NCBI GenBank assembly: GCA_021372185.1
Contig: JAJFUY010000243.1
Coordinates: 1-13,468, forward strand
Direction: 5' to 3'
Length of the DNA stretch: 13,468 bases
Origin: Chlamydiales bacterium
Lineage (GTDB): Bacteria; Chlamydiota; Chlamydiia; Chlamydiales; FEN-1388
Part shown: positions 7,112 to 13,468 of the stretch, in pieces
Layout of the letters: each line of letters starts with the position of its first letter
Position numbering within the stretch: the stretch's first letter is position 1
The notes under the pieces: model-generated
What the model was told of the DNA's origin: nothing
What the model saw: only the letters and a program-made list of their open reading frames with translations
Databases searched by the model: none
Program-made: the position numbers and the translations under genes

Positions 7112-7529
7112 CAAAGATGTCATGTATGAAAAAGTGAACCGTTGTCAAAACTTCTTACAGCGCATTTATTCAACTATAAACGGCGATATAACGCGTCTTG
7201 ATAATTATGATACGCAAGACATCATTACCTTAAATTTACAAAGAGCTGTGCAACTTATACTTGATTTAGCAAGCCACGTTGTGCGTTCTAAATCTTTTGG
7301 CATGCCTCAAACGCTAAAAGAAACCTTTCAGATCCTCCACAAAAACCAAATTATCGACAATGCTTTGACAGTAAAAATGGAACACATGGTTGGTTTTCGT
7401 AATATCGCCGTAGACGATTATGAATCAATAAACCCCGAAGTGTTAAAAAGCATCGTACAGCATCACCTCAAAGACATAGAAGAATTTTACACTATAATCG
7501 TCAATAAAGTTGAAAAAGGCGAGCTCTAA
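7104..7529 (+). CDS. hepT: HepT-like (DUF86) RNase toxin, catalytic His replaced
   Basis: A 141-residue helical protein of the HepT/DUF86 family, the usual size, directly after its MNT partner. HepT toxins are HEPN-type RNases that cut tRNA or mRNA and are neutralised by MNT-mediated adenylylation of a Tyr. The family active site Rx4HxY reads here R99-N-I-A-V-D104-D-Y106: Arg and the modifiable Tyr are kept, but the catalytic His is Asp. The codon is GAC where CAC would encode His, a single-base difference. The protein is thus predicted to lack RNase activity, though it might still bind MNT or RNA. The ATG at 7104 overlaps the MNT stop, as is normal for this pair; the TTG at 7074 is less likely. 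A strong terminator follows the gene. Confidence 0.87.
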   Translation: MVDKDVMYEKVNRCQNFLQRIYSTINGDITRLDNYDTQDIITLNLQRAVQLILDLASHVVRSKSFGMPQTLKETFQILHKNQIIDNALTVKMEHMVGFRNIAVDDYESINPEVLKSIVQHHLKDIEEFYTIIVNKVEKGEL

Positions 7530-7536
7530 TCATAAC

Positions 7537-7568
7537 AAAGAGACCCATTCAAAAGAATGGGCCTCTTT
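7537..7568 (+). terminator. Intrinsic terminator after HepT
   Basis: A 14-base stem with one mismatch, AAAGAG-A-CCCATTC (7537-7550) against GAATGGG-C-CTCTTT (7555-7568), closes a 4-base AAAA loop. It lies 7 bases after the HepT stop. It ends in a short run of T and is nearly symmetrical, so it could act on both strands. Confidence 0.85.
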
Positions 7569-7765
7569 CATCGCATGCTCGGCCCTAATTATTTAAAATA
7601 CATGTCGACCTTTCTGGCCTCAAATTTTTAAACCACCTGTTCCTAGGCCTTCGCTATTGCTTCGACCTAGGCTAGGGTAGGGCGTTCTTTCAGAACTATA
7701 AAACATATTCTAACCTCTTCACCCATATCATGGGACTGGTTGTACACAGTCTTAGTTGCTTGGCC
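7569..7765. other. Gene-free stretch with several small hairpins
   Basis: No coding frame is supported. Short inverted repeats follow one another: CCTAGG at 7642-7647 and 7666-7671; GTTCT/AGAAC at 7684-7696; CCCAT/ATGGG at 7722-7734; and GACTG/CAGTC at 7734-7751. Each alone could be chance. The cluster lies just past the 3' end of the minus-strand acetyltransferase, so it could be a decayed sequence, a terminator region or a structured RNA. Confidence 0.3.
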
Positions 7766-8380
7766 TTAGGTGGAACAATTAGATAGTTCGTAGAGGACGT
7801 GTGGGCAACAGGGATTGCTAGCTTCGATGCCAGGGAATGAAAATGTCTCGACATATTGCATGCCAATACGTTCCATAATTTTTCTAGATGCCTGATTGTC
7901 TACAACTGTACAGGCGTAAATTTTGGGAATTTTACATGTGTTAAATGCATACTCTTTAATTGCCTGGGCGGCTTCAATTGCGTAGCCTTGCTTCCAAAAT
8001 TCTCTTCCGAGTATCCAGCTTATTGTATAACAAGGAAAATGCCGACTTTCAATTTGTGTGTAATTTAGCCCTATCATTCCGATTACCTTTCCTGTGCTTT
8101 TTTCTTCACAGACAAAATAGCCATAGCCCTTTTCACGAATATTACAAATTGATTTTTTTGAAATTGCCTCAATTGTAGAAAGCTTATCTAAATTGTGAGG
8201 CGATAAGTAACGGTTAACTTCACTGTCTTGCATGATTTCGCAAATTGCATGCGTATCGTTGTCTTTCCACGATCTTAATACCAACCTTTCGGTAACTATA
8301 TCTTTAAAAGACGCAATAACAACAGCCTCTTCTGCATTTGTCGTTGCCGGTACTTTAGTTGTAGATGTAATTGTACTCAT
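7766..8380 (-). CDS. GNAT acetyltransferase, RimJ/RimL type
   Basis: A protein of about 204 residues of the Acetyltransf_3 (RimJ/RimL) branch of the GNAT superfamily. These enzymes move an acetyl group from acetyl-CoA to an amine, often a protein N-terminus or a small molecule. Visible marks are the opening TERLVLRSWKDND, the strands GYGYFVCEE and GKVIGMIGL, the acetyl-CoA loop region WILGREFWKQGYAIEA (about 121-137, in place of the usual Q/RxxGxG/A), and the VDNQASRKIMERIGM end. About 28 residues precede the domain, an extra low-complexity tail rich in Thr and Ala. The ATG at 8380 is chosen over a TTG at 8389; neither has a clear ribosome site. It follows a second acetyltransferase on the same strand with a gap of about 30 bases, so the two are probably co-transcribed. 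The substrate is unknown. Confidence 0.88.
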   Translation of the reverse strand: MSTITSTTKVPATTNAEEAVVIASFKDIVTERLVLRSWKDNDTHAICEIMQDSEVNRYLSPHNLDKLSTIEAISKKSICNIREKGYGYFVCEEKSTGKVIGMIGLNYTQIESRHFPCYTISWILGREFWKQGYAIEAAQAIKEYAFNTCKIPKIYACTVVDNQASRKIMERIGMQYVETFSFPGIEASNPCCPHVLYELSNCST

Positions 8381-8410
8381 AGGTTTCAAACTATTTTTAT
8401 TGGCAATAAA

Positions 8411-8914
8411 TTACGCTCTCGCCAAGAATCTATTCATGACGTCTTCTGTGATACGAAATACGGTCCATTCGGACATGGGAATGGCTCCAATTTTTTTATA
8501 AAAATTGATTGCGCGCTCGTTCCAGTCTAGCACCCACCATTCTACCCTGCCACAATTTCGCTCCTTAGCCAGGCAACAAATAGCCTGCAAAATTTTTTCT
8601 CCATAGCCCTTTCCACGGCATTCTGGAGACACATAGAGATCTTCAATATAAATGCCTTTTCTGCCAAGAAATGTAGAAAAGTTATGAAAAAAAAGAACGA
8701 ACCCAACAGGTTTATCATTTTCTTGGGCAATCAGAACTTCTGGGCCTTTAGGGTCTTGAAAGAGGCTCTGAAAAAGTGTTTTTTCATCAGCCACAACTTC
8801 ATGCAACAAATTTTCAAATGCAGCAAGCTCTTTAATAAACCGTAGAATGAGCGGAACATCTTGAGGCTCTGCAAACCGCGTTGTAAAATTGTCAGTATTT
8901 TTACCTGTACTCAT
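8411..8914 (-). CDS. GNAT acetyltransferase, diamine/spermidine acetyltransferase-like
   Basis: A 167-residue GNAT enzyme closely resembling bacterial relatives of spermidine/diamine N-acetyltransferase. The recognisable blocks are DVPLILRFIKELAAFE (residues 19-34), a GFVLFFHNFSTFLGRKGIY block (about 71-89), EDLYVSPECRGKGYG with the acetyl-CoA loop R-GKGYG (about 91-105), and EWWVLDWNERAINFY (about 125-139), followed by GAIPMSEWTVFR. All typical blocks are present and the length is normal. Related enzymes acetylate polyamines or thialysine-type amines; the true substrate here is not known. I chose the ATG at 8914; the frame continues upstream to a TTG at 8965 that would add 17 unlikely residues. 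It is the first gene of the two-gene acetyltransferase unit. Confidence 0.9.
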   Translation of the reverse strand: MSTGKNTDNFTTRFAEPQDVPLILRFIKELAAFENLLHEVVADEKTLFQSLFQDPKGPEVLIAQENDKPVGFVLFFHNFSTFLGRKGIYIEDLYVSPECRGKGYGEKILQAICCLAKERNCGRVEWWVLDWNERAINFYKKIGAIPMSEWTVFRITEDVMNRFLARA

Positions 8915-9332
8915 CTTCAAGTAACTCTTATTTACACATCTACTGTACCAAATACAAATATACAAAAAAACACTAAAGACGTCCGAAACGCAGATAGATT
9001 ACACTTTAGCACAAACACACAGATTACACATATTCCACGCACAAATTCGGGGGCAGGACAATTTATAGCCAAGGGCCATCTGGCAAAGTTCAAAAATAAT
9101 CGCAAAAAATGGTTAAAATTGGCACCAAAAATAGCCATTTTTTGGCTATAATGGTCTAATTCTTTCTATCCCATTCTATGTGATAAAAGATCTTGAAAGG
9201 CTTGTAGAAAACTATATGAAGTGATTTGCACTTAGAATTCGCAAAAAACTTTTTACACAGTTCTTAAGATGGCACGGACGGGGCTTGCGTCAAAGCCCTT
9301 GATGCAACAGGTTCGTAACTAAGCTATGGTTT
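8915..9332. other. Gene-free stretch upstream of acetyltransferase unit
   Basis: I see no convincing gene on either strand. Apart from the hairpin at 9131-9149, there is a small stem GGGCTT/AAGCCC near 9281-9298. A plus-strand frame from about 9135 reads a 29-codon open stretch, then after TGA a further short stretch ending at 9302. Its composition is not clearly protein-like, and it could be a worn gene remnant. The acetyltransferase promoter should lie near 8920-8990, but no good box pair stands out. Confidence 0.3.
9127..9149 (-). terminator. Possible intrinsic terminator on minus strand
   Basis: ATAGCCA/TGGCTAT (9131-9137 and 9143-9149) forms a perfect 7-base stem with a 5-base loop. Read on the minus strand, the stem is followed by a run of T (complement of 9127-9130). 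It could end transcripts from the small gene at 9333-9557, although it lies about 180 bases after that gene's stop. Confidence 0.45.
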
Positions 9333-9557
9333 TTACATATTTCTCTTTGCCTTTGACACTACGAAGGTGTAAGAACCATTATCAATTACAATTCTTTGAG
9401 AATCTATCCTAATATCTTTTTGTTTTGCTTTTTGCACAACTTGATCCACAGTAATAACATGCCCAAGGTACACCGTGTGGCCTTTGGAATCATAAGTAAA
9501 TTCAACAAAACCTTTTTCATCAAGCGCTGTTACTGCATAATCAGAAGCATGGACCAT
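9333..9557 (-). CDS. Small protein of unknown function
   Basis: A 74-codon frame that I do not recognise. Translation shows a short beta-strand-like protein: YAVTALDEKGFVEFTYDSKG, a helix around VDQVVQKAKQ, then IRIDSQRIVIDNGSYTFVVSK and a basic end. The alternation of strands and one helix suggests a compact alpha/beta fold. The ATG at 9557 has GGAG about six bases upstream, a good ribosome site. The frame extends to a TTG at 9611, which would add a hydrophobic, signal-like stretch, but the ribosome site favours the shorter form, a cytoplasmic protein. It diverges from the glycosyltransferase gene, with about 145 bases between their starts. It is probably a real gene because of the start signal and the balanced composition. 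Confidence 0.6.
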   Translation of the reverse strand: MVHASDYAVTALDEKGFVEFTYDSKGHTVYLGHVITVDQVVQKAKQKDIRIDSQRIVIDNGSYTFVVSKAKRNM

Positions 9558-9701
9558 AAAATTCTCCAAAAAAAATTGAGCAAGACAAAGTAGCAGAAAA
9601 TGTACTAACAAATCAACTGTATCGTTTTGGCGGGTGTTTAAGAGATAGATTTTATGGTGACTTGTGTGGCATACTCTCTACACTATCATTTAGAGATACC
9701 T

Positions 9702-10739
9702 ATGTCATTTAATCAAGGTTTTGTCACCCTTCCAGAATTGCGCCAATTAGATAGCTATCAGCGTATTTATCCCGAAGAAAAAACAACCACCCCTTCCTTT
9801 CCGTGGTACGAAAACGATAAAAAACAAGACGTAACAATCCAGGAAGCCTTCGTAGTAACACTAAGGGACGGTGTAGTGTGTAACAAAGAAGACAGCCAAG
9901 CTGTCGCAACAGCTTCTGGCAAGCTTGTAACCGACCTTTCTCACTCCTGGAAAATACCAGTAGAACAGCACCCTATCTTGCAACAACGAGAATTCCCCAC
10001 CCTACAGTACGTAGATGAAAAAGTTGCTATTTTACATACAACAGGAGCCCACTACAACTACTATCACTGGATGATTGATCTCTTGCCGCGGATTGACCTC
10101 ATACGAAAATCTGGGTTACAGCCTGTTAAGTATTACCTCAGAGCCCCTATTTTCCCTTACCAAAAAGAAACCCTGCAAAAATTGGGAATACAAGAAAAAG
10201 ATTGCCTCTATGTTGAAGACTATCCCTTTCTGAAAGCTAAGGAATTAATTGGTCCATCTCTTGCTGCACCGCCTTTTAAAGTGCCTATCCCGCATTGGGC
10301 AACCCAATTTCTGAGATCATCATTTCTGCCAAATGAAATTCTACAACCTACTGAACGAATCTATATTTCGCGCAAGCAGGCAAGCTCAAGACGAGTGGTA
10401 AACGAAGAAGAACTACTTCCCTTTTTAGAAAGGAATAACTTTAAAGTGGTTGTGCTAGAAAATCTCACTGTTGCACAACAGGCACATCTTTTTGCATCCG
10501 CCCGCACAATTATTGCAGTACACGGCGCGGCCTTAACCAACTTAGTCTTTTCAGCAAAAGGCACTCAGGTAATCGAGCTTTTTCACCCCAAATTCATCCT
10601 TCATTGCTACCACTGGCTCTCTTACCAACGTGAACTTCCCTATGTCACCCAAATGACAGAACCTGTCGGAGAAGAAAAAGACTTCGACATGCGTGTTGAC
10701 CCAAACAAGCTCAAAGAATTAATTAATAACTTACAGTAA
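9702..10739 (+). CDS. Glycosyltransferase family 61 protein
   Basis: About 345 residues resembling the DUF563/glycosyltransferase 61 family, which transfers sugars (for example xylose in plants) onto glycans. Family-like points are NYYHWMIDLLPRID near residues 119-132, ERIYISRKQASSRRVVNEEEL near 218-238, and the C-terminal VHGAALTNLVFS near 273-284, the usual GAHGAxLTNLxF signature with the expected His and Asn. No signal peptide or membrane helix is obvious, so it is probably a cytoplasmic enzyme, perhaps for surface polysaccharide or glycoprotein. The acceptor and donor are unknown. I chose the ATG at 9702 because MSFNQGF begins a protein-like sequence; an ATG at 9654 adds 16 residues and is possible. 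There are no other glycan genes beside it, so it appears as an isolated accessory gene. A terminator follows immediately. Confidence 0.88.
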   Translation: MSFNQGFVTLPELRQLDSYQRIYPEEKTTTPSFPWYENDKKQDVTIQEAFVVTLRDGVVCNKEDSQAVATASGKLVTDLSHSWKIPVEQHPILQQREFPTLQYVDEKVAILHTTGAHYNYYHWMIDLLPRIDLIRKSGLQPVKYYLRAPIFPYQKETLQKLGIQEKDCLYVEDYPFLKAKELIGPSLAAPPFKVPIPHWATQFLRSSFLPNEILQPTERIYISRKQASSRRVVNEEELLPFLERNNFKVVVLENLTVAQQAHLFASARTIIAVHGAALTNLVFSAKGTQVIELFHPKFILHCYHWLSYQRELPYVTQMTEPVGEEKDFDMRVDPNKLKELINNLQ

Positions 10740-10744
10740 ACGCC

Positions 10745-10767
10745 ATGCACTACGAAGTGCATTTTTT
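10745..10767 (+). terminator. Intrinsic terminator overlapping the end of yjdM
   Basis: ATGCACT/AGTGCAT (10745-10751 and 10756-10762) makes a perfect 7-base stem with a 4-base loop, followed by TTTTTT. It follows the glycosyltransferase stop by 5 bases. The stem also contains the last codons and stop of the convergent yjdM gene, so one sequence serves both genes. Confidence 0.8.
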
Positions 10768-11103
10768 AACTAACTCAGATTTTAACATCATAGGACCAAA
10801 CCCCACAACCTTGGCGTCAATATTGTGTCCATTTACAGGCTCTTGGATGCGGATATCTTTGATTTTAGTGCCACCCTTAATGACTGAAGAACTCCCTTTA
10901 ACCTTGATGTCCTTGATGACAGTCACACTATCACCATCGTTGAGGAGGTTACCGTGAGCATCCTTTACAACCAGCACCTCTACAGCGGCATCGACAGGCA
11001 AATCTTGTGACCATTCATGCCCGCACTCTGGGCATACATATACATTTCCATTTTCATAAGTCAATTCAGAGCCGCACTTTGTGCAATTTGGTATACTTGT
11101 CAT
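10750..11103 (-). CDS. yjdM: YjdM/PhnA family zinc-ribbon protein
   Basis: A 117-residue protein matching YjdM (old name PhnA, from its place near the E. coli phosphonate genes) over its whole length. The N-terminal zinc ribbon has Cys7, Cys10, Cys24 and Cys27 (CTKC and CPEC). The C-terminal domain shows the family blocks VKDAHGNLLNDGDSVTVIKD, GGTKIKDIRI and the VDAKVVGFGPMMLKSE-like end (here NIDAKVVGFGPM). Despite the old name, the family is not needed for phosphonate breakdown, and its role is unclear. The ATG at 11103 has an AGGAGA ribosome site, and the UTR contains a TCTCC that could pair with it. It is on the same strand as the two-ORF protease-like locus, 56 bases downstream. All key Cys are kept, so it appears functional. 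Confidence 0.93.
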   Translation of the reverse strand: MTSIPNCTKCGSELTYENGNVYVCPECGHEWSQDLPVDAAVEVLVVKDAHGNLLNDGDSVTVIKDIKVKGSSSVIKGGTKIKDIRIQEPVNGHNIDAKVVGFGPMMLKSELVKKCTS

Positions 11104-11159
11104 AAAAAATCTCCTGAACTATGAGAATCTGGAGACACTAACTCAAGCTAAACTAAAAG

Positions 11160-12167
11160 TCAATGACATCCCCCTACTAGCAGGTGAATAGCTTTGTCAT
11201 GCGCACTCTTTACATAAGAAATTGGAATGGGGACAATCAGGCGATCTGAAAGCGTTCCCACCGCTCCAATGAGCAGCCTCCTCAAAATGGGAAGATCGTC
11301 GCTCCAGCCAAAGCGGCATATAGGGTGGTGGTAATATACAACAGACTGCGAGAGATGTTGGCTAAGGTGTGTCGCACGCTCTTCAAGCATGTGGTGCATA
11401 AAGGGGGTTATATCATGAAACGTGCCAGTCAGCCACGCCAGGATGCTTGAAAATGCGCAAGAGGCAACCTCCCCCTGCAATTGACAGGCAACTTGGTCAG
11501 GCGTGTTTTGACTCTTGTACACCAGTTTGCCATTCTTCTTAATGCCTCGTAAAACCCGTACTAGCGGAGGGCCACCTTCTTTTTGACGTAGTGTCTGCAA
11601 GCGTTTTAGAATATCTAACGAGTAATTAGACACTTCTGCTCCTTCCTGAGGCACTCTTTTGACCATATCTATGTGCGCAATAGCAAACACTGCCCCGTGC
11701 GCTATCCCATCTACCTTTATTGCCGATTCTAGAGTTTCGCATGGACTTAAGATATTATTTAAATCTATCGTGGCTGCATAAAATTTCTTGCTGGCATTGT
11801 AGACACTATTCCAGCCGGCTTGCAGCCCAACACCGGCAAAAGTCTCTTCCACAACTTCTGGCCGAAGTTCGTTTTGTTTTGGAAGGGTATTTATTGTGTT
11901 AGCAAGCCCATCAACGCTCAAACGGCTTATCGCAACTTCCAACTGCTGAAGCTCATCTTCAAAAAGTTGCTCGCGAACAATGGCATCGTGAGAAAAAAGT
12001 AATTTTTTTAGCTCATGCTCTGGCAGCAAATGAAAAAGGAGGCGTGAGTAGAGGTCCTCACAATCAAATATACGATTACCATCAATTCCTCCAACAGCAA
12101 GCTCTGCAAGAACACTGTGAAAGCGCGGGTCTGCAATCTTCTCTTGCGCCACTAACCTATAGTCCAT
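11160..12167 (-). CDS. C-terminal half of predicted cysteine-protease-like protein (second ORF)
   Basis: A 335-codon frame of no family I can name. Residues about 222-246 read TPDQVACQLQGEVASCAFSS and then a hydrophobic helix (ILAWL). The Gln (Q231) a few residues before Cys237 and the SSILAWL helix resemble the Gln/Cys nucleophile region of papain-like folds in which His precedes Cys in the chain. The upstream ORF ends just after a candidate His region, so the two may be one broken protein. The ATG at 12167 lies inside the end of the upstream ORF (16-base overlap) and has no clear ribosome site. Its frame is open only a few codons further back, to a TGA. If separate, it depends on translational coupling. 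Protease function is inference only. Confidence 0.7.
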   Translation of the reverse strand: MDYRLVAQEKIADPRFHSVLAELAVGGIDGNRIFDCEDLYSRLLFHLLPEHELKKLLFSHDAIVREQLFEDELQQLEVAISRLSVDGLANTINTLPKQNELRPEVVEETFAGVGLQAGWNSVYNASKKFYAATIDLNNILSPCETLESAIKVDGIAHGAVFAIAHIDMVKRVPQEGAEVSNYSLDILKRLQTLRQKEGGPPLVRVLRGIKKNGKLVYKSQNTPDQVACQLQGEVASCAFSSILAWLTGTFHDITPFMHHMLEERATHLSQHLSQSVVYYHHPICRFGWSDDLPILRRLLIGAVGTLSDRLIVPIPISYVKSAHDKAIHLLVGGCH

Positions 12168-13243
12168 GGGAGTATCTTTTTCTGCCCATCACCCTCGGTG
12201 GTGACAGTTTCGTGGTGCATGATATTGCTTGCATCGTAACAATGAATATCAAATGTGCCATCTTTTTGCTTGAGGAATTCTACCATCACAAGATGGCCAA
12301 TATTTACGGTAAAAGAAAAGAGGTCATATACATTGCCATTAAAGTACCCTGCAGGAATAAGTAGTCGCTCACCAGGTTGTAGACCTTCCAGCCGCTGTTG
12401 CTTTAGACGATCATGAAGATGGTACTCAAGCTCTTGTACAAGCTGCAGCTTACGAGCGTTAGAAGGCTCAAGAATAAGTACTGACAGTATGAGGGCAGTA
12501 TCAAGAGCCTCTTTTAGAGCAGTAATTTGTGTTGAGCACTTACCGGTATTTTTATCAAACCGTTCGAGCACATTAATCATGTGCATCACTCCAATAGCAG
12601 GTAGAGATGCCCCTAATACACTTTTGAGCCATAAAGGCAATTCATGGCAAAGCTCCGGCGTAAAAAACACAAGTTGCTGCAAACTAAACCCAGGAGAGCT
12701 CATTTCTTCTTGCAGCCTACACTTTAGCGCTTCTATCTCATGAGCAAGTGTCGTAATGGGCTCTTTGTCTCTTTCTTTTTTTCTTGGCACACGCAAGACT
12801 TTACTGATAGGAAAGGTAACGACCTTCTGGGTTGGCTCGCCTAAACCCAGAGCCTGCAGGTTGATTTTGTCTTTATCTGTTACCTCTGGGTGACGATTGA
12901 GCACCTCTACTGCCCTCCGAACTTCGCGGTACAAAAGACATGCCTGCAAACAAATAGCTGTTCCGTCTTCTTGAGGATAGAGTTCTTTACATTCATGGCT
13001 ATGCTGAACAATTTTTCTTTCGGCAGGAAGATCATTCTTAATAACCGATTGCAGGTGCTGTACTGTTTTGGCAATATCAAATGTATTCCCCTCACAGCAA
13101 GAGACCATTCTACCAAGCCACCCTTTTGTAACCACCTTGCCAGAAGATGTGACTTGATCCTTGTCCCAATCGGCATAGGCTATTGGCTTAAAATAGTTCC
13201 GCAACCCATCAATTTCATCATGTAAATCCGACTTAGTACTCAT
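12152..13243 (-). CDS. N-terminal half of predicted cysteine-protease-like protein (first ORF)
   Basis: A 363-codon frame of no family I can name. The first 300 residues are mainly helical and polar, with a hydrophobic stretch around ALDTALILSVLIL. Near the end comes QPGERLLIPAGYFNGNVYD, then NIGHLVMVEFLKQKDGTFDI with His317, then CYDASNIMHHETV with His343/344. A GH-strand followed by a dGtF strand and an NtG-like turn with His resembles the histidine region of some bacterial papain-like proteins. The matching Cys would be in the next ORF. The frame then runs into a stop 12-13 codons later. The ATG at 13243 has AGGG about four bases upstream, and a TATAAT-type box is nearby. No signal peptide is seen. 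If this is a whole gene it lacks its Cys. Confidence 0.7.
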   Translation of the reverse strand: MSTKSDLHDEIDGLRNYFKPIAYADWDKDQVTSSGKVVTKGWLGRMVSCCEGNTFDIAKTVQHLQSVIKNDLPAERKIVQHSHECKELYPQEDGTAICLQACLLYREVRRAVEVLNRHPEVTDKDKINLQALGLGEPTQKVVTFPISKVLRVPRKKERDKEPITTLAHEIEALKCRLQEEMSSPGFSLQQLVFFTPELCHELPLWLKSVLGASLPAIGVMHMINVLERFDKNTGKCSTQITALKEALDTALILSVLILEPSNARKLQLVQELEYHLHDRLKQQRLEGLQPGERLLIPAGYFNGNVYDLFSFTVNIGHLVMVEFLKQKDGTFDIHCYDASNIMHHETVTTEGDGQKKILPWTIG

Positions 13244-13259
13244 ACTACCCTAAATTATT

Positions 13260-13291
13260 GCTGCATTATACTATAAATATAGTAACGCAGC
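13260..13291. promoter_or_regulatory. Palindrome overlapping minus-strand promoter (candidate operator)
   Basis: TACTATA-AA-TATAGTA (13269-13284) is a 7-base perfect inverted repeat, framed by GCTGC (13260-13264) and GCAGC (13287-13291). On the minus strand TATAAT (complement of 13265-13270) lies 22 bases before the first codon at 13243, a likely -10 box; the -35 box is weak (TTGTGC, 19-base spacing). The overlap of palindrome and -10 box suggests control by a dimeric repressor, or a hairpin at the transcript's start. Confidence 0.5.
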
Positions 13292-13295
13292 ACAA

Positions 13296-13325
13296 TTAAA
13301 ATGATATAAAAGCAAAATTTATAAT
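13296..13325 (+). promoter_or_regulatory. Weak plus-strand promoter
   Basis: TTAAAA (13296-13301) and TATAAT (13320-13325), spaced by 18 bases, could drive the gene at 13421. A second candidate is TTGAGT (13370-13375) with TAAAAG (13393-13398), 17 bases apart. Neither is strong. Confidence 0.3.
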
Positions 13326-13346
13326 AAAAGAGATTGGAGGTGCACT

Positions 13347-13373
13347 GTGCATTCACGACTAGTAGTAACTTGA
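13347..13373 (+). other. Eight-codon micro-ORF with good ribosome site
   Basis: A GTG start, preceded by GGAGG six bases upstream, opens an eight-codon frame (VHSRLVVT) ending in TGA. It lies 48 bases before the next gene. It could be a leader peptide or the trace of a lost gene. It may also be chance. Confidence 0.25.
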
Positions 13374-13420
13374 GTTAATAATTGGCATATGTTAAAAGTT
13401 GCCTAAAACAAGGAGTTTAC

Positions 13421-13468
13421 ATGAGCACACAGCGCAAAAAGACCTTAATTTTCTTTGTATTGTTTTGC
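13421..13468 (+). CDS. Start of a secreted or membrane protein (cut by window end)
   Basis: The ATG at 13421 is preceded by AAGGAG with a 5-base gap, the best ribosome site in the window. The 16 visible codons read MSTQRKKTLIFFVLFC: a short polar start, a basic RKK, then a hydrophobic run with Cys at residue 16. This is the beginning of a signal peptide or membrane helix; the Cys could be a lipobox position, but too little is seen to say. The gene diverges from the two-ORF locus and shares its intergenic region. Confidence 0.7.
   Translation, partial: MSTQRKKTLIFFVLFC

Noticed and set aside
7569..7765. tRNA or known riboswitch
   Set aside because: No cloverleaf, no T-loop signature, and no conserved riboswitch core could be found.
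8232..8501. Plus-strand frame over the acetyltransferase junction
   Set aside because: It is antisense to two well-supported genes; its hydrophobic run is the reverse of their Thr/Ala-rich coding.
8861..9151. Plus-strand 96-codon frame
   Set aside because: It is antisense to the acetyltransferase start and then crosses AT-rich intergenic DNA; the composition is not protein-like.
12890..13225. Plus-strand frame inside the protease-like locus
   Set aside because: It is antisense to a longer frame that has a ribosome site and promoter; no family features are seen.

Overview
The window is an AT-leaning bacterial chromosome segment with genes on both strands and no rRNA, tRNA, integrase or complete insertion sequence. 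The gene content points to an intracellular or protist-associated bacterium. It has a large eukaryotic-like protein combining a BTB-like region, an F-box and about eleven Sel1 repeats, a decayed HepT/MNT toxin-antitoxin pair, an AAA/DUF4143 ATPase, and two large unfamiliar ORFs that look like halves of one predicted cysteine-protease-like protein. F-box and BTB proteins are expanded in amoeba-associated Chlamydiae. The LuxR tail at the left edge instead resembles regulators of Legionellales-like Gammaproteobacteria. I cannot decide the phylum from this window.

Layout. 1-179: 3' remnant of a LuxR-type HTH regulator with an in-frame stop. 174-1481 (-): AAA-DUF4143 ATPase; a tandem palindromic repeat (1542-1615) lies upstream of it. 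1816-2310 (+): GyrI-like effector-binding protein. 2311-2671: no gene, but two large inverted repeats. 2672-5089 (+): BTB-like/F-box/Sel1 protein. 5253-5648 (+): DUF4260 membrane protein, overlapping tail-to-tail with a PAP2-family membrane phosphatase, 5619-6518 (-). 6718-7111 and 7104-7529 (+): MNT and HepT, followed by a strong terminator. 7766-8380 and 8414-8914 (-, the second written 8411-8914 including stop): two GNAT acetyltransferases. 9333-9557 (-): small protein of unknown function. 9702-10739 (+): family-61-type glycosyltransferase, ending in a terminator that overlaps the end of yjdM/phnA, 10750-11103 (-). 11160-12167 and 12152-13243 (-): the two-ORF protease-like locus. 13421-end (+): start of a secreted or membrane protein.

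Few genes form pathways together. The clear functional units are MNT-HepT, the tandem acetyltransferases, and the overlapping pair at 11160-13243, which probably descends from a single gene. The most interesting items are the BTB/F-box/Sel1 fusion, which would be a candidate host-ubiquitin-pathway adaptor; the HepT that has lost its catalytic histidine beside a frame-disrupted MNT; the split protease-like locus; and several unexplained long inverted repeats.
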